NCBI GenBank assembly: GCA_013400975.1
Contig: WBMZ01000344.1
Location: 1-64,000, forward strand
DNA length: 64,000 nucleotides
Source of the DNA: Atrichornis clamosus
Lineage: Eukaryota > Chordata > Aves > Passeriformes > Menuridae
Direction: 5' to 3'
A model generated the notes under the pieces. That model made no database searches, was not told the origin of the DNA, and saw only the letters and a program-made list of their open reading frames with translations. Positions 1-12,493 of the stretch are shown piece by piece (position 1 is the first letter of the stretch; each line of letters opens with the position of its first letter). Position numbers and translations under genes: made by a program.

Positions 1-2666
1 ACACAAACCCACCACAGCTTGACTGCCTGTCACTTGCACCCTTTAAGGATAAATTCAGTCAAGGAGCAAGTCAGCCCCAAGGGCTGTTGAGAGCCACTGG
101 ACATTTGCTTCTCACTGGGCACCTACTGTTTCTTAATCAGAAACTTTGGGAAGAAATTACGAATTTCTTGTGGGTGTTTTATGGCAGATAGGCTGGAGTG
201 GGATTTTGCTGCCAAGTAGCTGATATCTGTCAATCTGTCTGTCAGTGCTGCTGTCCACATCCCTATGCCTAGGGTTTTGTGGAGAGACTTTGGCTGATGC
301 TGTTGTGCTGCTCCTGTGTTCGTGCAGCCCAGTCGTGTCTCCCATAAACTGAGTCTCCTTTACCTCCAGTGTGAGCTGCCAGAGCTAGTGTCCCCTGGCA
401 GCATCACACCTGCTGTACATGCACTGCAGAGAACGTGTGTGTGCCTGAGTGTTTGTCTAAGATTTATTAGCTTTCACAGGCTATGGGATTTTGATTCCCT
501 TGAAAGCAAAAAATGTTGATCCATGCTGTGCAAGGGCAAGAGATGCAAACCAAAATTTAATAACAACGCTGTGAGGATAAATGCCAGCTTACTCTGTTAG
601 TCTCTGGATATTCTAGAGACACCACTGCAAGGAAAACACATCTCTGTCTAGCAACTATTAGGAATTTCTGCACATGCCAGCAATTGTCTGTATAAGCAGG
701 ATCATATCAGACTTCCTATTCTGGACACACTGCCTGCTTTGTCAAGCCACGACATATGATTGTAAGCATGTGAATATCCCCAGGACTACTTAGACAAATA
801 ACATTTCCATACTAACTTGTATATCTCTAGCTACCTTTGTACTGAGTTTAATATATGGAGTTTGTGTTTTCTTGTGGAGGAGACTTTTTTGTGGTTTGGT
901 TTTTGGTTTTCCAGGGCAAATTCAACTTTTAGATGTGTGTCCTTTCAAAACGCAAAAATGAAACAGCAGGCATGTGACATGAAAAGTGAGCTTTTTCAGA
1001 AAGACGTATAGTGATCATGAAGTGATCTACTGTGAATGGATGGACGTACTGGCCGATGTTCATCTGCTGGTAAATGCAGAATAGTGCCGAAGCAGGTAGG
1101 CAGTTAAATTTTTTTGTTTTCCTACTGAGATGACTTAACTTCTATAATTGTATGGTGACATCTTCAGTGACTGATGGGTTGCTCATGACTGCTTCAGGTG
1201 CTTTGTTCAGTTCTGTTTGCTCAGATGTTTCTGCTGCAACTGCTCTCGGCCAGGAATTGGCATTTGCCAGTCAGGGCTGTATCAGAGAGAGATGTGAGAT
1301 GGGACAGGCAGTGGTGCTCTTTTGGAGATACTCAATTCTCTGAGCACTGGAATAAATCAAAGGGAAAAGGGGGGAAGGGTACAAGTTCCAGGGTGAAAGA
1401 CTTTTTAAAAAAAATTTTATTTTTTTGTGTTTGAATACAGTAAATGAATATTTGAGTGCGTGATATGAGTTGACACTAAACATGTTTAAAAACAGTAGTA
1501 AGCCTCATACATCACCTTTGGAAGGATTTTTCTATATGGTTACTTGATGATTTCCGGCAGTGTGATTTAATTTATATTTTCAAGGGTGTTTTAAAAGACA
1601 AAATTAAACCTTTTAATTTGCTTTTTATTGTCTATATCAGTATATAATTTTGCAAGACTACTGATTATACATACACTTAGCATAAATGTTAGTGTTTTAA
1701 ATATCATTTTTATAACTAATTGTCCTCTGAGGTTGAGTAAATCTCACTTTCCCCTGGAGTGCAGGGAAAGCTCATATCAGTAGGAGTGACCCCCAGCGTG
1801 TTTTGATGACTGACTAGTGAACCTTATAGATAAAGGCTTTTCCAGTAGTGTAGAGGCAGTGCAAACCACTCAGAGCTGAATCCAGGCACAGAAATAACAG
1901 GGAGTTATTGCCTTTGGCAGTGGAAGCCTGTGAGGAGATTTTGGGCACAGCATAAAAATACTGTGGCTGCTATTTTGCTGGTGGCAACAGAGGGACTATT
2001 TGTGGCTCTCTAGATGCTCTGAGGGTGAAAGCTCCCTGGGCTCCTTGTGGTTCCTTTCCTCCTTTTGTTCATCCTCCAACCCTTTATTTTTCTGCCCTTT
2101 TCCTTGGTACTTGCCTCTGCCCTGTGCAGGCTTCATACCTGTGGAAAAAGTTCAGTTCAGCTCATGCTGTTGGGGTCGCTTGAACTGCTGTGGTGTAAAC
2201 CCAGCTGTTGAGTGTAGTCTGAAAGCCTCATGGTGGCAGAAGAGCAAGGGAGAGACAACCAGGGTAGCTGCAAAATAAGAAGGTTGTAGAGTCAGCTGGT
2301 AATTCCTTTACGACCCTGATAAATATCATACCTGCAAAATTTGCACACTAAATTACAGTTGCATGTAGAGAAGGTGAACAGTGCAGTCCATAATATTTGT
2401 AGGTGAGGGGTAAAATTCGTATGGTGTCTCTGTGATGAGTGCAAATGTATTTTGCTAAAATGAATTTTACTTAAAAAAACAGACAAAAACTTTCTAGCAT
2501 ATTTAAGATTTCAGGTTCCTCAAGGGCCAGCTTTAACATGCAAAAGTAATATCTCTGAAAATGCCATCCTGAAAATTTGTTAGCAGGTGTCATGATTTTG
2601 AGGAGTAAATGTATGCTCATGTAGCATTTTAAAATTCAGATATCTCTTGGAGCAAGCTATACAGTT
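1..2666. other. Gene-free AT-rich intergenic DNA
   Basis: I see no exon, RNA gene or interspersed repeat that I can name. Open frames are under 100 codons and overlap each other in several frames, as expected by chance. GC is locally higher around 300-430 and 1990-2260, but neither patch resembles a known family to me. There are poly-A/T runs near 1403-1425. Confidence 0.6.
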
Positions 2667-2838
2667 AAAAAAAAACAACAAAAAACCCTTTTCCCCCCCA
2701 CAAAAAGAGAAACAAAACAAAATACCGCAGAAAACTACCCTCCCTCCCAAAAAACATAAACCAAAACCACCCCAAAACTCAAACCAAAAAATCTTACCTA
2801 CACGCCCCCTGCCCCCAACAAAACAAAACATTCACCAA
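2667..2838. repeat. A/C-only low-complexity tract
   Basis: The plus strand is almost purely A and C for about 170 bases, with only about six G. It mixes A-runs, C-runs and CAAAA or CCAAA units without a fixed period. The 89-codon plus-strand frame (Lys/Pro/Gln-rich) and the 83-codon minus-strand frame (Gly/Phe-rich) over it are composition artefacts. Similar tracts occur at 20595-20730 (same strand sense) and 29003-29206 (complementary sense). Confidence 0.85.
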
Positions 2839-3470
2839 ATTCACTTTAAAGTCTTGTGCTCTTGCTGTGTCAGTATAAAGTGCTGTATGAAGCATGCACA
2901 AGCATACTACTGGTGATAGAAAGAACAATCTTTTTCTGTGTCTACTTCAGAATTGTGGGAAAATTGCAGGATATGCGACAAATTTTGTTTTTTTAACTGT
3001 ACTTTCATTGATGGATATGTTAACTCACTTCCCACCAAAGCTTTCTAAGCCAGTGGTAAGTTATCTCTGAATGTGTACAGCTGTTAAGTTGTTGAGTATC
3101 CCTGGAAATACCAGCAGGAATCCTCCTGGGTATGCAACTATATGTGTACTTGCTGAACCATGTTGCTAAACACTGTTCCTAGAGAGAGTGACATTAAAAG
3201 GGGCATTATGGAAGTCATGGGGAGGCAATGCTTCTTTCATAATCAAATGTGAGGTGGAGAGGGATTGTTTCTGGTTGAATGGCTCTCCTTACAGGGTCCA
3301 CATGTCCAGCAGTCCCTGTCACTTGTGGTATCTGTGCCCAGGGATATTCAACTTTGCCATCACGCTTAACTCCCTGCGTCTTTGTAAGGACATCCATTCG
3401 ATGTACTAAGACTTTGATTGACTTAGGAAAAAAACCCAGAGGGTTTATTTCAGGGGGTTTGTTTGGGGTT
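2839..3470. other. Intergenic DNA left of LTR A
   Basis: There is no recognised gene or repeat. The segment from about 3270 to 3400 is slightly GC-richer and unclassified. There is no sign of retroviral internal sequence next to the LTR that begins at 3471, which supports calling that element a solo LTR. Confidence 0.5.
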
Positions 3471-4457
3471 TGTGGTCAATTGACCCTGGCTGAATGCCAG
3501 GACCCACCAAAGTCACTCTGTCACTCCCATCTGCAACTGGACAGGGGAGAGAAAACAAAACGAAGGGTTCATGGGTTAAGGACAGAGAGAGATCACTCAC
3601 CAAATACCACCACAGGCAAAACAGACTCAACCTGGGGATATTAATTGAATTTATTACTAACAAAATCAGTGCAGGATAATGAGAAGTGAAATAAGTCATA
3701 AGGACGTCTTTTCCCCATGCCTTCCTCCTTCTCAAGCGCTACCTCCTCGCCCCAGGGGTGCAGGGAAGTGGGAATGGGGGTTACAGGTAGTTTGCCACAC
3801 CTTGCTGCTGCTCAGGGAGAAGAATTTTTCCCCTGGTCCAGTGTGGAGGCCCTCCCAAGTTCTCGACAAACTTCTCCAATGTGAATCTGTCCCATGGGCA
3901 ACAGTTCTCCATGAACTGCTGCAACGTGGCTTACTCTTCCCCAGGGTTCAGTCTTTCAGGCACAGGCTTGGGTCCCCCATAGGGTCACACCAGGAAACCT
4001 ACTCCAGCATGGGTTCCTCTCTCCATGGGTGTGCAGGTCACTGCCAGGAGGCTGCTCCAGCATGGGCTTCCCATGGGATCACAGCCTCCTCTGAGACATC
4101 TGCCTGCTTCAGTGTGGATCTCTGCATCCACAGGCTGCAGGTGGAGGTCAGCTCCTGTGCCTGGAGCACCTCTTCCCCCTCCCTCTCCATTGACCTTGGT
4201 ATCTGCAGAGCTGTTCCTTTCACATATTCTCCACCTGCTCTTCTCTGGCCACAATTACATCTGCACAATAATTTTTTTTCCTTCTTAAATATGTTATCAC
4301 ATACCACCATTTCTGATTGGCCCAGCCTTTGCCAGTGGCACATCCATATTGGAGCCAGCTGGCATTGGCTCTGCCAGACATGGAGGGGACTACAGGGTGG
4401 TTCCTGTGAGAAGACAGCAGAAGCTGCCCCCAAACCTGGCCATGCAAACACAATATA
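3471..4457 (-). mobile_element. Solo LTR A, ERVL-like endogenous retrovirus, minus orientation
   Basis: About 987 bp, aligning by eye end to end with LTR B at 30507-31570. Shared blocks include the purine-rich segment near 3541-3550 (GGGGAGAG), CACTCACCA..ACC..GGCAAAACAGAC, repeated CCAGCATG/GGGTCACA-type units through 3970-4130, GACCTTGGTATCTGCAGAG near 4193-4211, and the terminal GCAAAC.CAATA. Read on the minus strand it starts TATATTG.., has a TATTTAAG-type TATA-like sequence near 4285-4300, a long transcribed part, an AATAAA signal at 3650-3655 and a TGxCCACA-type end. The flanks share only about four bases (GGTT), so the target duplication is imperfect. No gag, pol, env or primer site flanks it, so it is a solo LTR left by recombination between two LTRs. 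The 259-codon plus-strand frame at 3679-4458 is antisense to the LTR and is not a gene. Placement in ERVL (Class III) is from recalled bird repeats. Confidence 0.82.
3650..3655 (-). promoter_or_regulatory. Polyadenylation signal in LTR A
   Basis: AATAAA reads on the minus strand, about 180 bases before the minus-strand end of the LTR. The same hexamer sits at the equivalent place in LTR B, which supports the orientation call and marks the R/U5 side. Confidence 0.6.
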
Positions 4458-7400
4458 GGTTTTAAAGCTGGATGAGATGTGTGATCTGGCTCACGGTACA
4501 GCTTTACCAGCATTTTGTAAGTGTGTTGGGAAGGGAGAGCAGGTGTTGGGAGGGTACAACCTTTGCAATGGTATCACAGCCCGGAATTTTGCATTCAAGA
4601 ATTGCAGTCTGAGTTGGCCTTCCTGACCCACCTAAGTACTTGAGAGCTGAACTGCAGGAAGGACCTGCCCTGTGCCCAGTTGCCCTTGGCAAGGGCCAGA
4701 TCCTGGCTGTCTGTGCACTGCACTGTCTGTGATGCAGCACTGCCAGGAGGGCTTGTAGCTCTCCCCAGCGAGGGGTTTTGTCTGCAGTAGGGATGGGTGG
4801 GCAGGAGGAGTCCAGCACTGCACTAGGATGAAGGCACTAATCTTAAGTGAACTCATTTTCTGTTTCCAGCCCCAGAAATGAATTAAACTATTCTAATAAA
4901 TAAATAGATAAAATCACAAAGACTGAATAATGTGCCTAGATTGTAACATATGGTGTTTTTCCAATGCTAAGAAATAAAAACTTTATCAATAATTGTATTT
5001 AAATCTTAGGCTAGACAACATTTTCTTGAAATAGTTTTTTTCATTTTAAATCATCATGAAATTCTGGACTTTCTATAAAAAATAACTGCACAGCCTTTTC
5101 CCCCCCAAACAATAACAAAAGATTTCAGCAAGGACCCCCAAAATAACACTGAAAAGACAGTGGTACTTTGACATATCTAGTTTCCCATTGCTATTTTATG
5201 GGGAAAGAAGGACTGAATTTGAGCCAAGTTTTAAATGCTTGCAGTAAACTGCTACCTCTCCCCCTGTGGCCTTCTTCCTTGAAAACAAAAGACCCTACAA
5301 AAACTCTCTACTAGGTTTAATTAGTTCTTGAACGGGATATTGATCTCACATCAATTTCAACTCAGTCAATTTGACTAACTTGAATAGAATTGCTCTTGAT
5401 TGAGAGCAATGGAGAGCTAGAAACCAGAGCTATCACCAACGAGTTAGGTATAATTATTCATTTTCTTCTCAGTGGTCTGCAGTTAATGTTCAAGTTAATC
5501 TGCTACATGTCATGCCTATTATTTTTACTTATTTTTTCTTTCAGTGTTTTAAGATGAGTTAAAGCAGTAAAATAATTTCCTCCTGTATTTCATAGTAAAG
5601 ATAGACGTGGCCATTTTAGCCAATTCTATATACCTTTGTTATGAAGGATTCTTAGGAAACTAAAATAAAATACTCTTCATATATATGTTCATTTTCTGGA
5701 CAATCCCATTGCTTCAAGGGTAGAGTCCCAGTTAATACTGAATGAAGTTATTTTTTGAGTTGATTGTTGTGGTCACAGAAATCTTTATGTTTACCCACCA
5801 GATTCTGTTTCGTTACTATACAATGTGATGTGTGAGTAGGTGATAATCTAATACTCGTGATTTCCTTCTGACCGGTCAAGTATTCTTTATTTGCTGTTGT
5901 TAGAAAGGTGAAAATGTGGAGCAGGCTTGGGAAGATTTTCAAATGCTGAACTCTGTGAACATCTTTCCACACTTGTTTGAGACTTGGGTTTCCATTAATT
6001 ATTTTTCTAGAAAGCAAGTTGCTTTCAGAAGTATTCATGAGGGAAACCTTTATTTTTTAGAATAACAGAGAAGAAAATGCATGAAATTTCAACAGGTCCC
6101 CACATGTAGAATGCCTGGTCATGGAAAAGTGTGATCTATTTTTCGAATTTATATAGAATATCAATTATTGAATTGCAAATATAACCCCGCACTTCCATAC
6201 TAATGAACAAACCCCATATATTTTGTATAAGTCACATCAATTGTTGCTTGGTACCTGAAGTAAACACAAAGAAAAGCAGTAAGATAGCTCTTTAACCATC
6301 CTACTTAAATTAAAAGTGAATAACCAACTTTTTCAGTCCCCAAAACACCCTCTTGTTTTCCCTCTGCATCTGACAAGGCCATTGGTTTTGAGCTTTCTTC
6401 TTGCAATTGTCGTCAGCCTCATGATGTTTCACATGTATCAGAAACATCTGATATGTGAACACAATGTGTTATGAAGTCTATGATGTACAGTTTCTTTCTT
6501 TTCAAGGGATATAGCTTTGCAAAACTTAATTTTCCCAAATAACATTTCATACTATCTGAATTTCTTGGTATAAGGGTGCACTGAAGAAAATGCCTCTGTT
6601 TCCCATCATGTACTGCAATTTGATATATGCAATGATTAGGAGTTAATAAGAGTGGAGCTGCATTTGAAGATTCACTTTTGTCCTCTGGTTGGCTGATTGT
6701 GGCTTAATAGAGAATTAATCTAGACAAGGACTTCCCTATTAGTAGATACAATTGGAGGTCTTTTTGCAGAATTGATCAAATAACTGTAATTGTAGGTTTT
6801 ATTTTACTTAAACAGGCATGAAAATTATTATCCCCAATATTGCAATGAGAAACTTAAGTCATCTCTTTAGTCTGCCTGATATTGGTAGTCTCCTGGATTT
6901 TGGTCATGCTGCTTGAGGTAGTACAGTTACTGGTGTCTGTTTCTGCAGTCTGAAGTTAGAGAATGATGTGCAGGGGAGTGCTGATCGATAAGGTGAAGGC
7001 ATGGCAGAAAGGAGATGTTATTTAGCATTGTAACAGCTTGACTTGTAACTATACCAGGCAGTTACTCGTGTCCCAGTGTGGATAGTATACTGAAATGGTT
7101 TTAGCTTCTTATTACATCAAACCAGCTGGAGCTGGAAACAACAGTCTGTAGTGACAGTGAAAACCTGTTTGGTGTTGCAGTCTTCAGCAAGAGAGTGAGG
7201 GTGAGGGGGAAAATCCCAGAAATCATTCTATATTGGTTGTTCTCTGCCATCCAGGTATGTCAGACTGCTGCTGTGAACCATGTGGCACTTGTTTATGAAT
7301 CTCGTGATGAGGGTGTGCCACCCTACAGAAAGAAAGTTTCACAAGGTTGTGGAAACTGCATTCACTTTTTAATTCCTTGCCTGTTTCTGTTTCTCTGTAG

Positions 7401-8734
7401 AGCCCTGTGCTGCCATTTTTATGCTGACTAGTTCTTCTTTGCCCACTTTATCTCTTTTATTCCACTGGGAAGTGATGTTACACTGCAGTGGCCATCATGC
7501 TTTTAGCACAACTTAATAGTTATAGGAAACTGCTGTGTTACAACAATCCAGGCTTGTACAGTGGGATGTAAAGTACCATCAAACACTTTTAAAAAGGGAC
7601 TTTATTATCTTTTTTCTTGAGGTCCTCATTTGTTTTAAATGTCACAGCTACAAAAGTGGCACCATAATTATCATAAGTTAATCTAATATTGGGAATAGAA
7701 AATTTTCAAACAGTATTTAAAATGTCTTGAACTCTCATATTCAAAATAGCATGAATAAATTATTGTCAGATTCGTGTTCTGTGGGGAAGAGGGATGAATT
7801 TTTAAGACTAATCATTGTATCATATGAATAAATTAGAAAAGAATGGTTTATTCTTTTTGGATAGTTAACTGCCAGGTTGGTCATGTATTTGAATTCTTTT
7901 CAGTGCTGAATCTCTGATGTATTTGCATTTGTGGTTAAGGGCTACCTTCAGCTGACCTAGAGTATGCAGATGTAAACTGTGGGAGTAACCAGAGCCTTGA
8001 CAGTCCTTTTGTGCCCTGGCAACACACTGCTCTGTTTTGTAAATAACCTGAATTATTTAGGTATAGTATTTCTCAAATTTTACAAACCTCCAGTATCTCA
8101 TTGGTACTATTTATGTGAGGCATGTATTTTTCTTCACTGGAATACTTTTTCCTGTCTTTTCTGAAGTTTCCCAGTGATTCAGTTTCACTGGTAGCAGTGG
8201 AAATACCAATATAAAAAGGGACTTTCTTGTCCTTGCATCTTCTGTGAGCAGGTCATGGCAAGACAGTGCATGACACAGGTTTGCACCATAATTTTGATAA
8301 TTGTTACTATGGTGCCTAATAGAAATGGACTTGCAGTGACCGAATTCTGTCTGAATGTGCTAATAAATGTGAAGTTATGACAGACAACACTGTGCTTGTG
8401 CCAGGGCATGGGAATGACTGAGGCTGAGGGAAATAACACATTTGCCTAGCAGGAGTGTTCAGCCTCATGGACAGGAAACACAGAAAGTACAATAGTTCCC
8501 ATTTCAGTTAATGTAGTGGTGAGGCAGATTTTTTCATCAGTTTCTCATACACAGTGCAAACTATTTCTTAAATCTTATTATAGTCATGGTGATGATAAAT
8601 TATTGTTGCCATGATCTTACATCAATATGAGTAAATAGGCTCCACAGATAACAAAAAATTCTACTGATGTTTTTAATATATCTCACAATATCAAAACCAA
8701 AAGTTGCTTCTTTTGTGTTGCTCTTCGAGACAAA
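4458..8734. other. Gene-free DNA between LTR A and CR1
   Basis: A GC-rich, unclassified patch lies directly beside the LTR (about 4500-4830) and may be an older element or host sequence. The remainder is AT-rich. Minor structures include an 8-bp perfect hairpin at 5389-5396/5403-5410 with a 6-base loop. The 96-codon minus-strand frame at 5748-6038 has no motif I recognise and no convincing splice context. Confidence 0.5.
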
Positions 8735-9079
8735 GTAGGTTTAGAAGAATCTTATGACTACCTAAAAGCGAGTTGTAGTGAGGTGCATGTTGGCCTCTTC
8801 TCCACAGGACAAGTGGAAATGGCCTCAGGTTGCTCCAGAGGAAGTTTAGATCAGTTATTGGGAAAAATGTCTTCACTGAAAAGCTTGTCAAGCCCTGGAA
8901 GAGGCAGCCCAGGGAAGTGGTTGAGTCACCATCCTGGCGGTATTTAAAAGATGTGAAAGATGTGTAGATGGCGCTTGGGGAAATGGTTTAGTGGTGGCCT
9001 TGGCAGTGTGAGGTTAACGGTTGCACTTGATGATCTCAAAAGTTTTCAAACCTAAACGATTGATTCTATGACTCAATGA
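8735..9079 (+). mobile_element. CR1 LINE 3' fragment, plus strand
   Basis: Matches the end of avian CR1: the ORF2 tail (GGTTGTAGTGAGGTG-type block near 8773, GTTGGCCTCTTCTCC near 8788, AGGAAGTTTAGATC near 8839, CACTGAAAAGCTTGTCAAGC near 8874), then CAGCCCAGGGAAGTGGTTGAGTCACCATCC, the GATGTGTAGATGG block and the GGTTAACGGTTGCACTTGATGATCT 3' untranslated signature. It ends in the CR1 terminal octamer-like ATTCTATGA near 9062-9071. It is 5'-truncated, as is normal for CR1, and has small internal deletions and a short duplication (GATGTGAAAGATGTG). The 3' signature resembles a comparatively young CR1-J/E-type subfamily, but the subfamily is inferred from memory. It encodes nothing. Confidence 0.92.
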
Positions 9080-12000
9080 AATTAAGTCAATTAAAATTTC
9101 ATACCAAAAATTTATAGAGGACTCTAAAAATGAAAGCTCAGCAAGACCAAGCTTTCAACCAAGATCAAGCCTTGTGCCTCCACTAAAAGAATGACCGTTT
9201 GAAAATGGTCATATAAAATGGATAGAATCTATGATGTCTTTTTATTAACCTTTAGTATCTTAATATTAAGGGTGTACCTGAGTTAGATTTTGAATCTTTT
9301 CTTTTAAAAAAGGTAAGTAGAAATGCAATAAATAAACCAGTTGTCTGATTTTTATGTATTTTTTTAAAATTTATTTTTCACTCCCAAGACCTGGGAATTC
9401 TAAAATACCTCCATTCTGATGTCATGTGTCAGCAGTAATGGAGATAGAACCTAAAAGCGAATGTTTTTCTTTTGCTTGTGCATGGTGAGTTCCTGCTATA
9501 TTTGAAGGTCGGATGTTTGATTGGGAGAGCTGAAATCTTTCCTTCAAATGTTTCTATTTACAGGTCAAATTATGATATACACATCTAGCTGGAGACCTGA
9601 TCCTGGTTGGAAATAATGATGATGAAGTTTGCTATTGATTCATTTTCTCTTCTAGGGCTTAAAATATGCAAGATGGAGACTCTGTTAGTGCATTCAGACT
9701 TTGTTTTCTCCCTACATGTCAAGCGTACCATGCCAGCTACTGTGTTTAAAAGCTAAGCAGTAAACAGAATGTATTTATTGCTATCAGAGTACACCAGGTT
9801 ATTTGGGACAGTGTCCAACAATCTTACGACATTTTGATTAAACAGATCAGCTGATCTATTTTGAATATCAACTCTATTTTTGGTCAAGATGTGACATATT
9901 AATTTTATATCTCTTAGATAAAGCTGCTGATTTCTGCCCAAACCCCAATTTTTTGCCTCTGGATATTTAGTCAGTAAAGAACTATTTCTGTCATTTGAGC
10001 AAAATTGTGATAAAATAATTATCCTTAAGTAATAAGTGATAAAGATCATGAAGCCTTAATATTTGCACTTGCTGTCTACTCTTGCAGTCAAATATTCAAG
10101 TAAAACTCCTTGGGCTACCCTCAAAGCATATTAAAAGGGCCAGTAAATAAAAGGGAAAGAAATGCAATTTTGTCAAAGGAATTTGATCCAGCAGCAATTC
10201 TGTATTATGATGCCATGCTTGTACTTGTATTCAGCAAATATTTTTTAAAGGCTGAACAGCATGAGATAGCTTTTACCCAAGAGGAGCACTAATTGGTAAT
10301 TTGAGAGAAATGTTAAGTATTTCCTCCATTCTTTAGTTCTATTTTTCTGCTTCTGCAGTAAAAACGTGAGGAGGGATACATGACAAAGGAGGAATCCACA
10401 GTTAGTAAACTCTTCACTGCTGGTATGTCTGTCAGGAAATTAGATCAATGAAAATTAATTCACTCCTATAACAGTAATTTCCTCACTTAATGTCTTCATC
10501 TAGCGTGAGGGTGCCTTCTCCCCTGCCTGCTTTAAGAGCAGTAAATCAGTTGAGCTCGCTATTCATGACAATGCTAAAAGGTCTTTATATTCTCAGAATT
10601 ATATGGTGATATTTTCCTTTCCTTTTTGTTTTTCTGAGGCTGAAAGTATCCCATAAGCTCAGAGAGAAATTGTGATTTTGTGGCCATCTTGGAGCAGATA
10701 GCATGTTTAAAATTTTTCAAATTAATTTCTGCTGTTTGAGACAAAGGAGGCTATTTTTTCATTTTCCTTGTGCCATAAACTGTGCTTTGTTAAGTCACTC
10801 CACCCTTCACCCCTTTTGCCCCATGTGGAACAGCAGGGTTGTCTAGCAGGACTTGTGCCCTTTTGTGAACGTACAAGTAATGAGAGGCAAAAGGGGATAT
10901 TTCATGCTGCGATTCACCCATTGAGCAGTGTTAGGACAACATATGTTGTCTAACTTACTGTGACTGCCTTTCTTCTCCAGTCACTGTTTTCTGTTTGATG
11001 GGATGGCAACAATTTCCTGCGGCTGCAATTGTGGTTTTATCACTTGCTCATGGGTCATCTCTTCTTTCTGAAATTTATGGTGGCATGAGTGCATGGCCTT
11101 TTGCTTTAGAATTAGACTGCTAGGGGACAATGATAGGACAATGTCTAAGGCATCTGGTTTGCTCTTAAGCAATAATTACTATTCATATGACCTCAAGCCA
11201 TAGTTTTCTTAAGCTCTCCAACATTTTCTTAAGAACTTTCATGAAATGCTTTTGGCTGTTATTAAAGCTTGAAGAAACTCAGAGTATTTAGGGGAGTAAC
11301 TCTGCTGCAGAAGTTTTCCACACGTGTAATTTGTGCTATTTGTTGTATAAGCACATTCTGTAACTGCTGTAGTTGGAAGGCAGGAAAAAGCAGACTCCCT
11401 AGGAAAATGTAACATCTAGATCTTTTCCAAATGCAGTTGATACTGGTTTGCAAGGGCTATTTGGTAACTTGGCATCAAATGTTTTCTTCCGACCCGGTAA
11501 AAATTGTAAGGACTATGATTAAGTGTTGACATTTCTGTTTCTCAATTACTGTTTTCTTCTAAGCTATCTCAGTGCAGCTACCTCAATGTTATTTGGCTAT
11601 GCTGACCTATAGGGCTTTCTTAACCTTTTTGTAAACCCAACTGCCAATCACAGACTGGATATAATTACTCTTTGGTGCTGAAATAGACCTTTTCTCCAAC
11701 TTTGAAGGCTGAAAGATTGCCTCAGGTATTTAGTTAACTGGCTGAACTTTTTTAATTGGTACAAACTGTCTATAACAATTTCTATTTGTCTACCATGCAA
11801 CAGCTTTACTATTTTAAGTTTATACACTCATTCTGATTATATTCACTGATACACGATATCAGTATATGATCATTGAAGCATAGCAAGATTCTGAAACATC
11901 CCTAGAGGCCATCAAGCCAAAATTAAATACTAATAGGTAAATTGGCATCAATTAATTTAAAATTTATATGATGCATTGGCCAAGTTGATGCTTAAAATTG

Positions 12001-12493
12001 GGTTATCTCTTAAATGTTGCCATAAAGTTTATTTCCCCTAACTAGTTCACCTGAAAATCACAATAAGGAATTCTCTATTAATTTTGGAGTTATGTGATAA
12101 AGCTGAAAAAAGTAAATGTAACTAAGGCTTCTATGAGATACAAAATAATAACAATGTTCTTTCCTTAATGTGTTTGCTTATGTAACAACTAATTTGATTA
12201 GTTTTATGACATTATGTCCCAAAAATAAGTTATGGTAAACATTTGTTGATCAGTTCAAATGCACAGAATCCAGTAAGTTTACAGATGAGCAACTTTGTCC
12301 AGCTTGATAGGCTTCACGAACGCTTATAAAAAATAAAAGAAAGGCAAACCAAAAGATAAAAGATTAACTTTCTTGTGGAGATACTAATATAATGATAATA
12401 TTCTATTGTGGTTGCTTGACTTTTGTTTTGTCAAATAATTTACCTTCCTCTGTAACACACCCACAAAAAAGTAGGGCCTGTTGAGCTAATATA
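9080..12493. other. Gene-free AT-rich DNA
   Basis: No nameable repeat or gene. The longest frame (98 codons, minus, 9753-10049) is AT-rich, with no recognised domain. A few A/T-rich stretches are present. I see no tRNA-like cloverleaf or snRNA signature. Confidence 0.55.

Noticed and set aside
2580..2916. Lys/Pro-rich and Gly/Phe-rich small proteins on the two strands
   Set aside because: They are translations of an A/C-only tract and its complement, that is, low-complexity artefacts.
3679..4458. 259-codon plus-strand open frame, the longest in the window
   Set aside because: It lies entirely antisense within LTR A. The related LTR B does not keep the same frame over its length, and no domain is visible.
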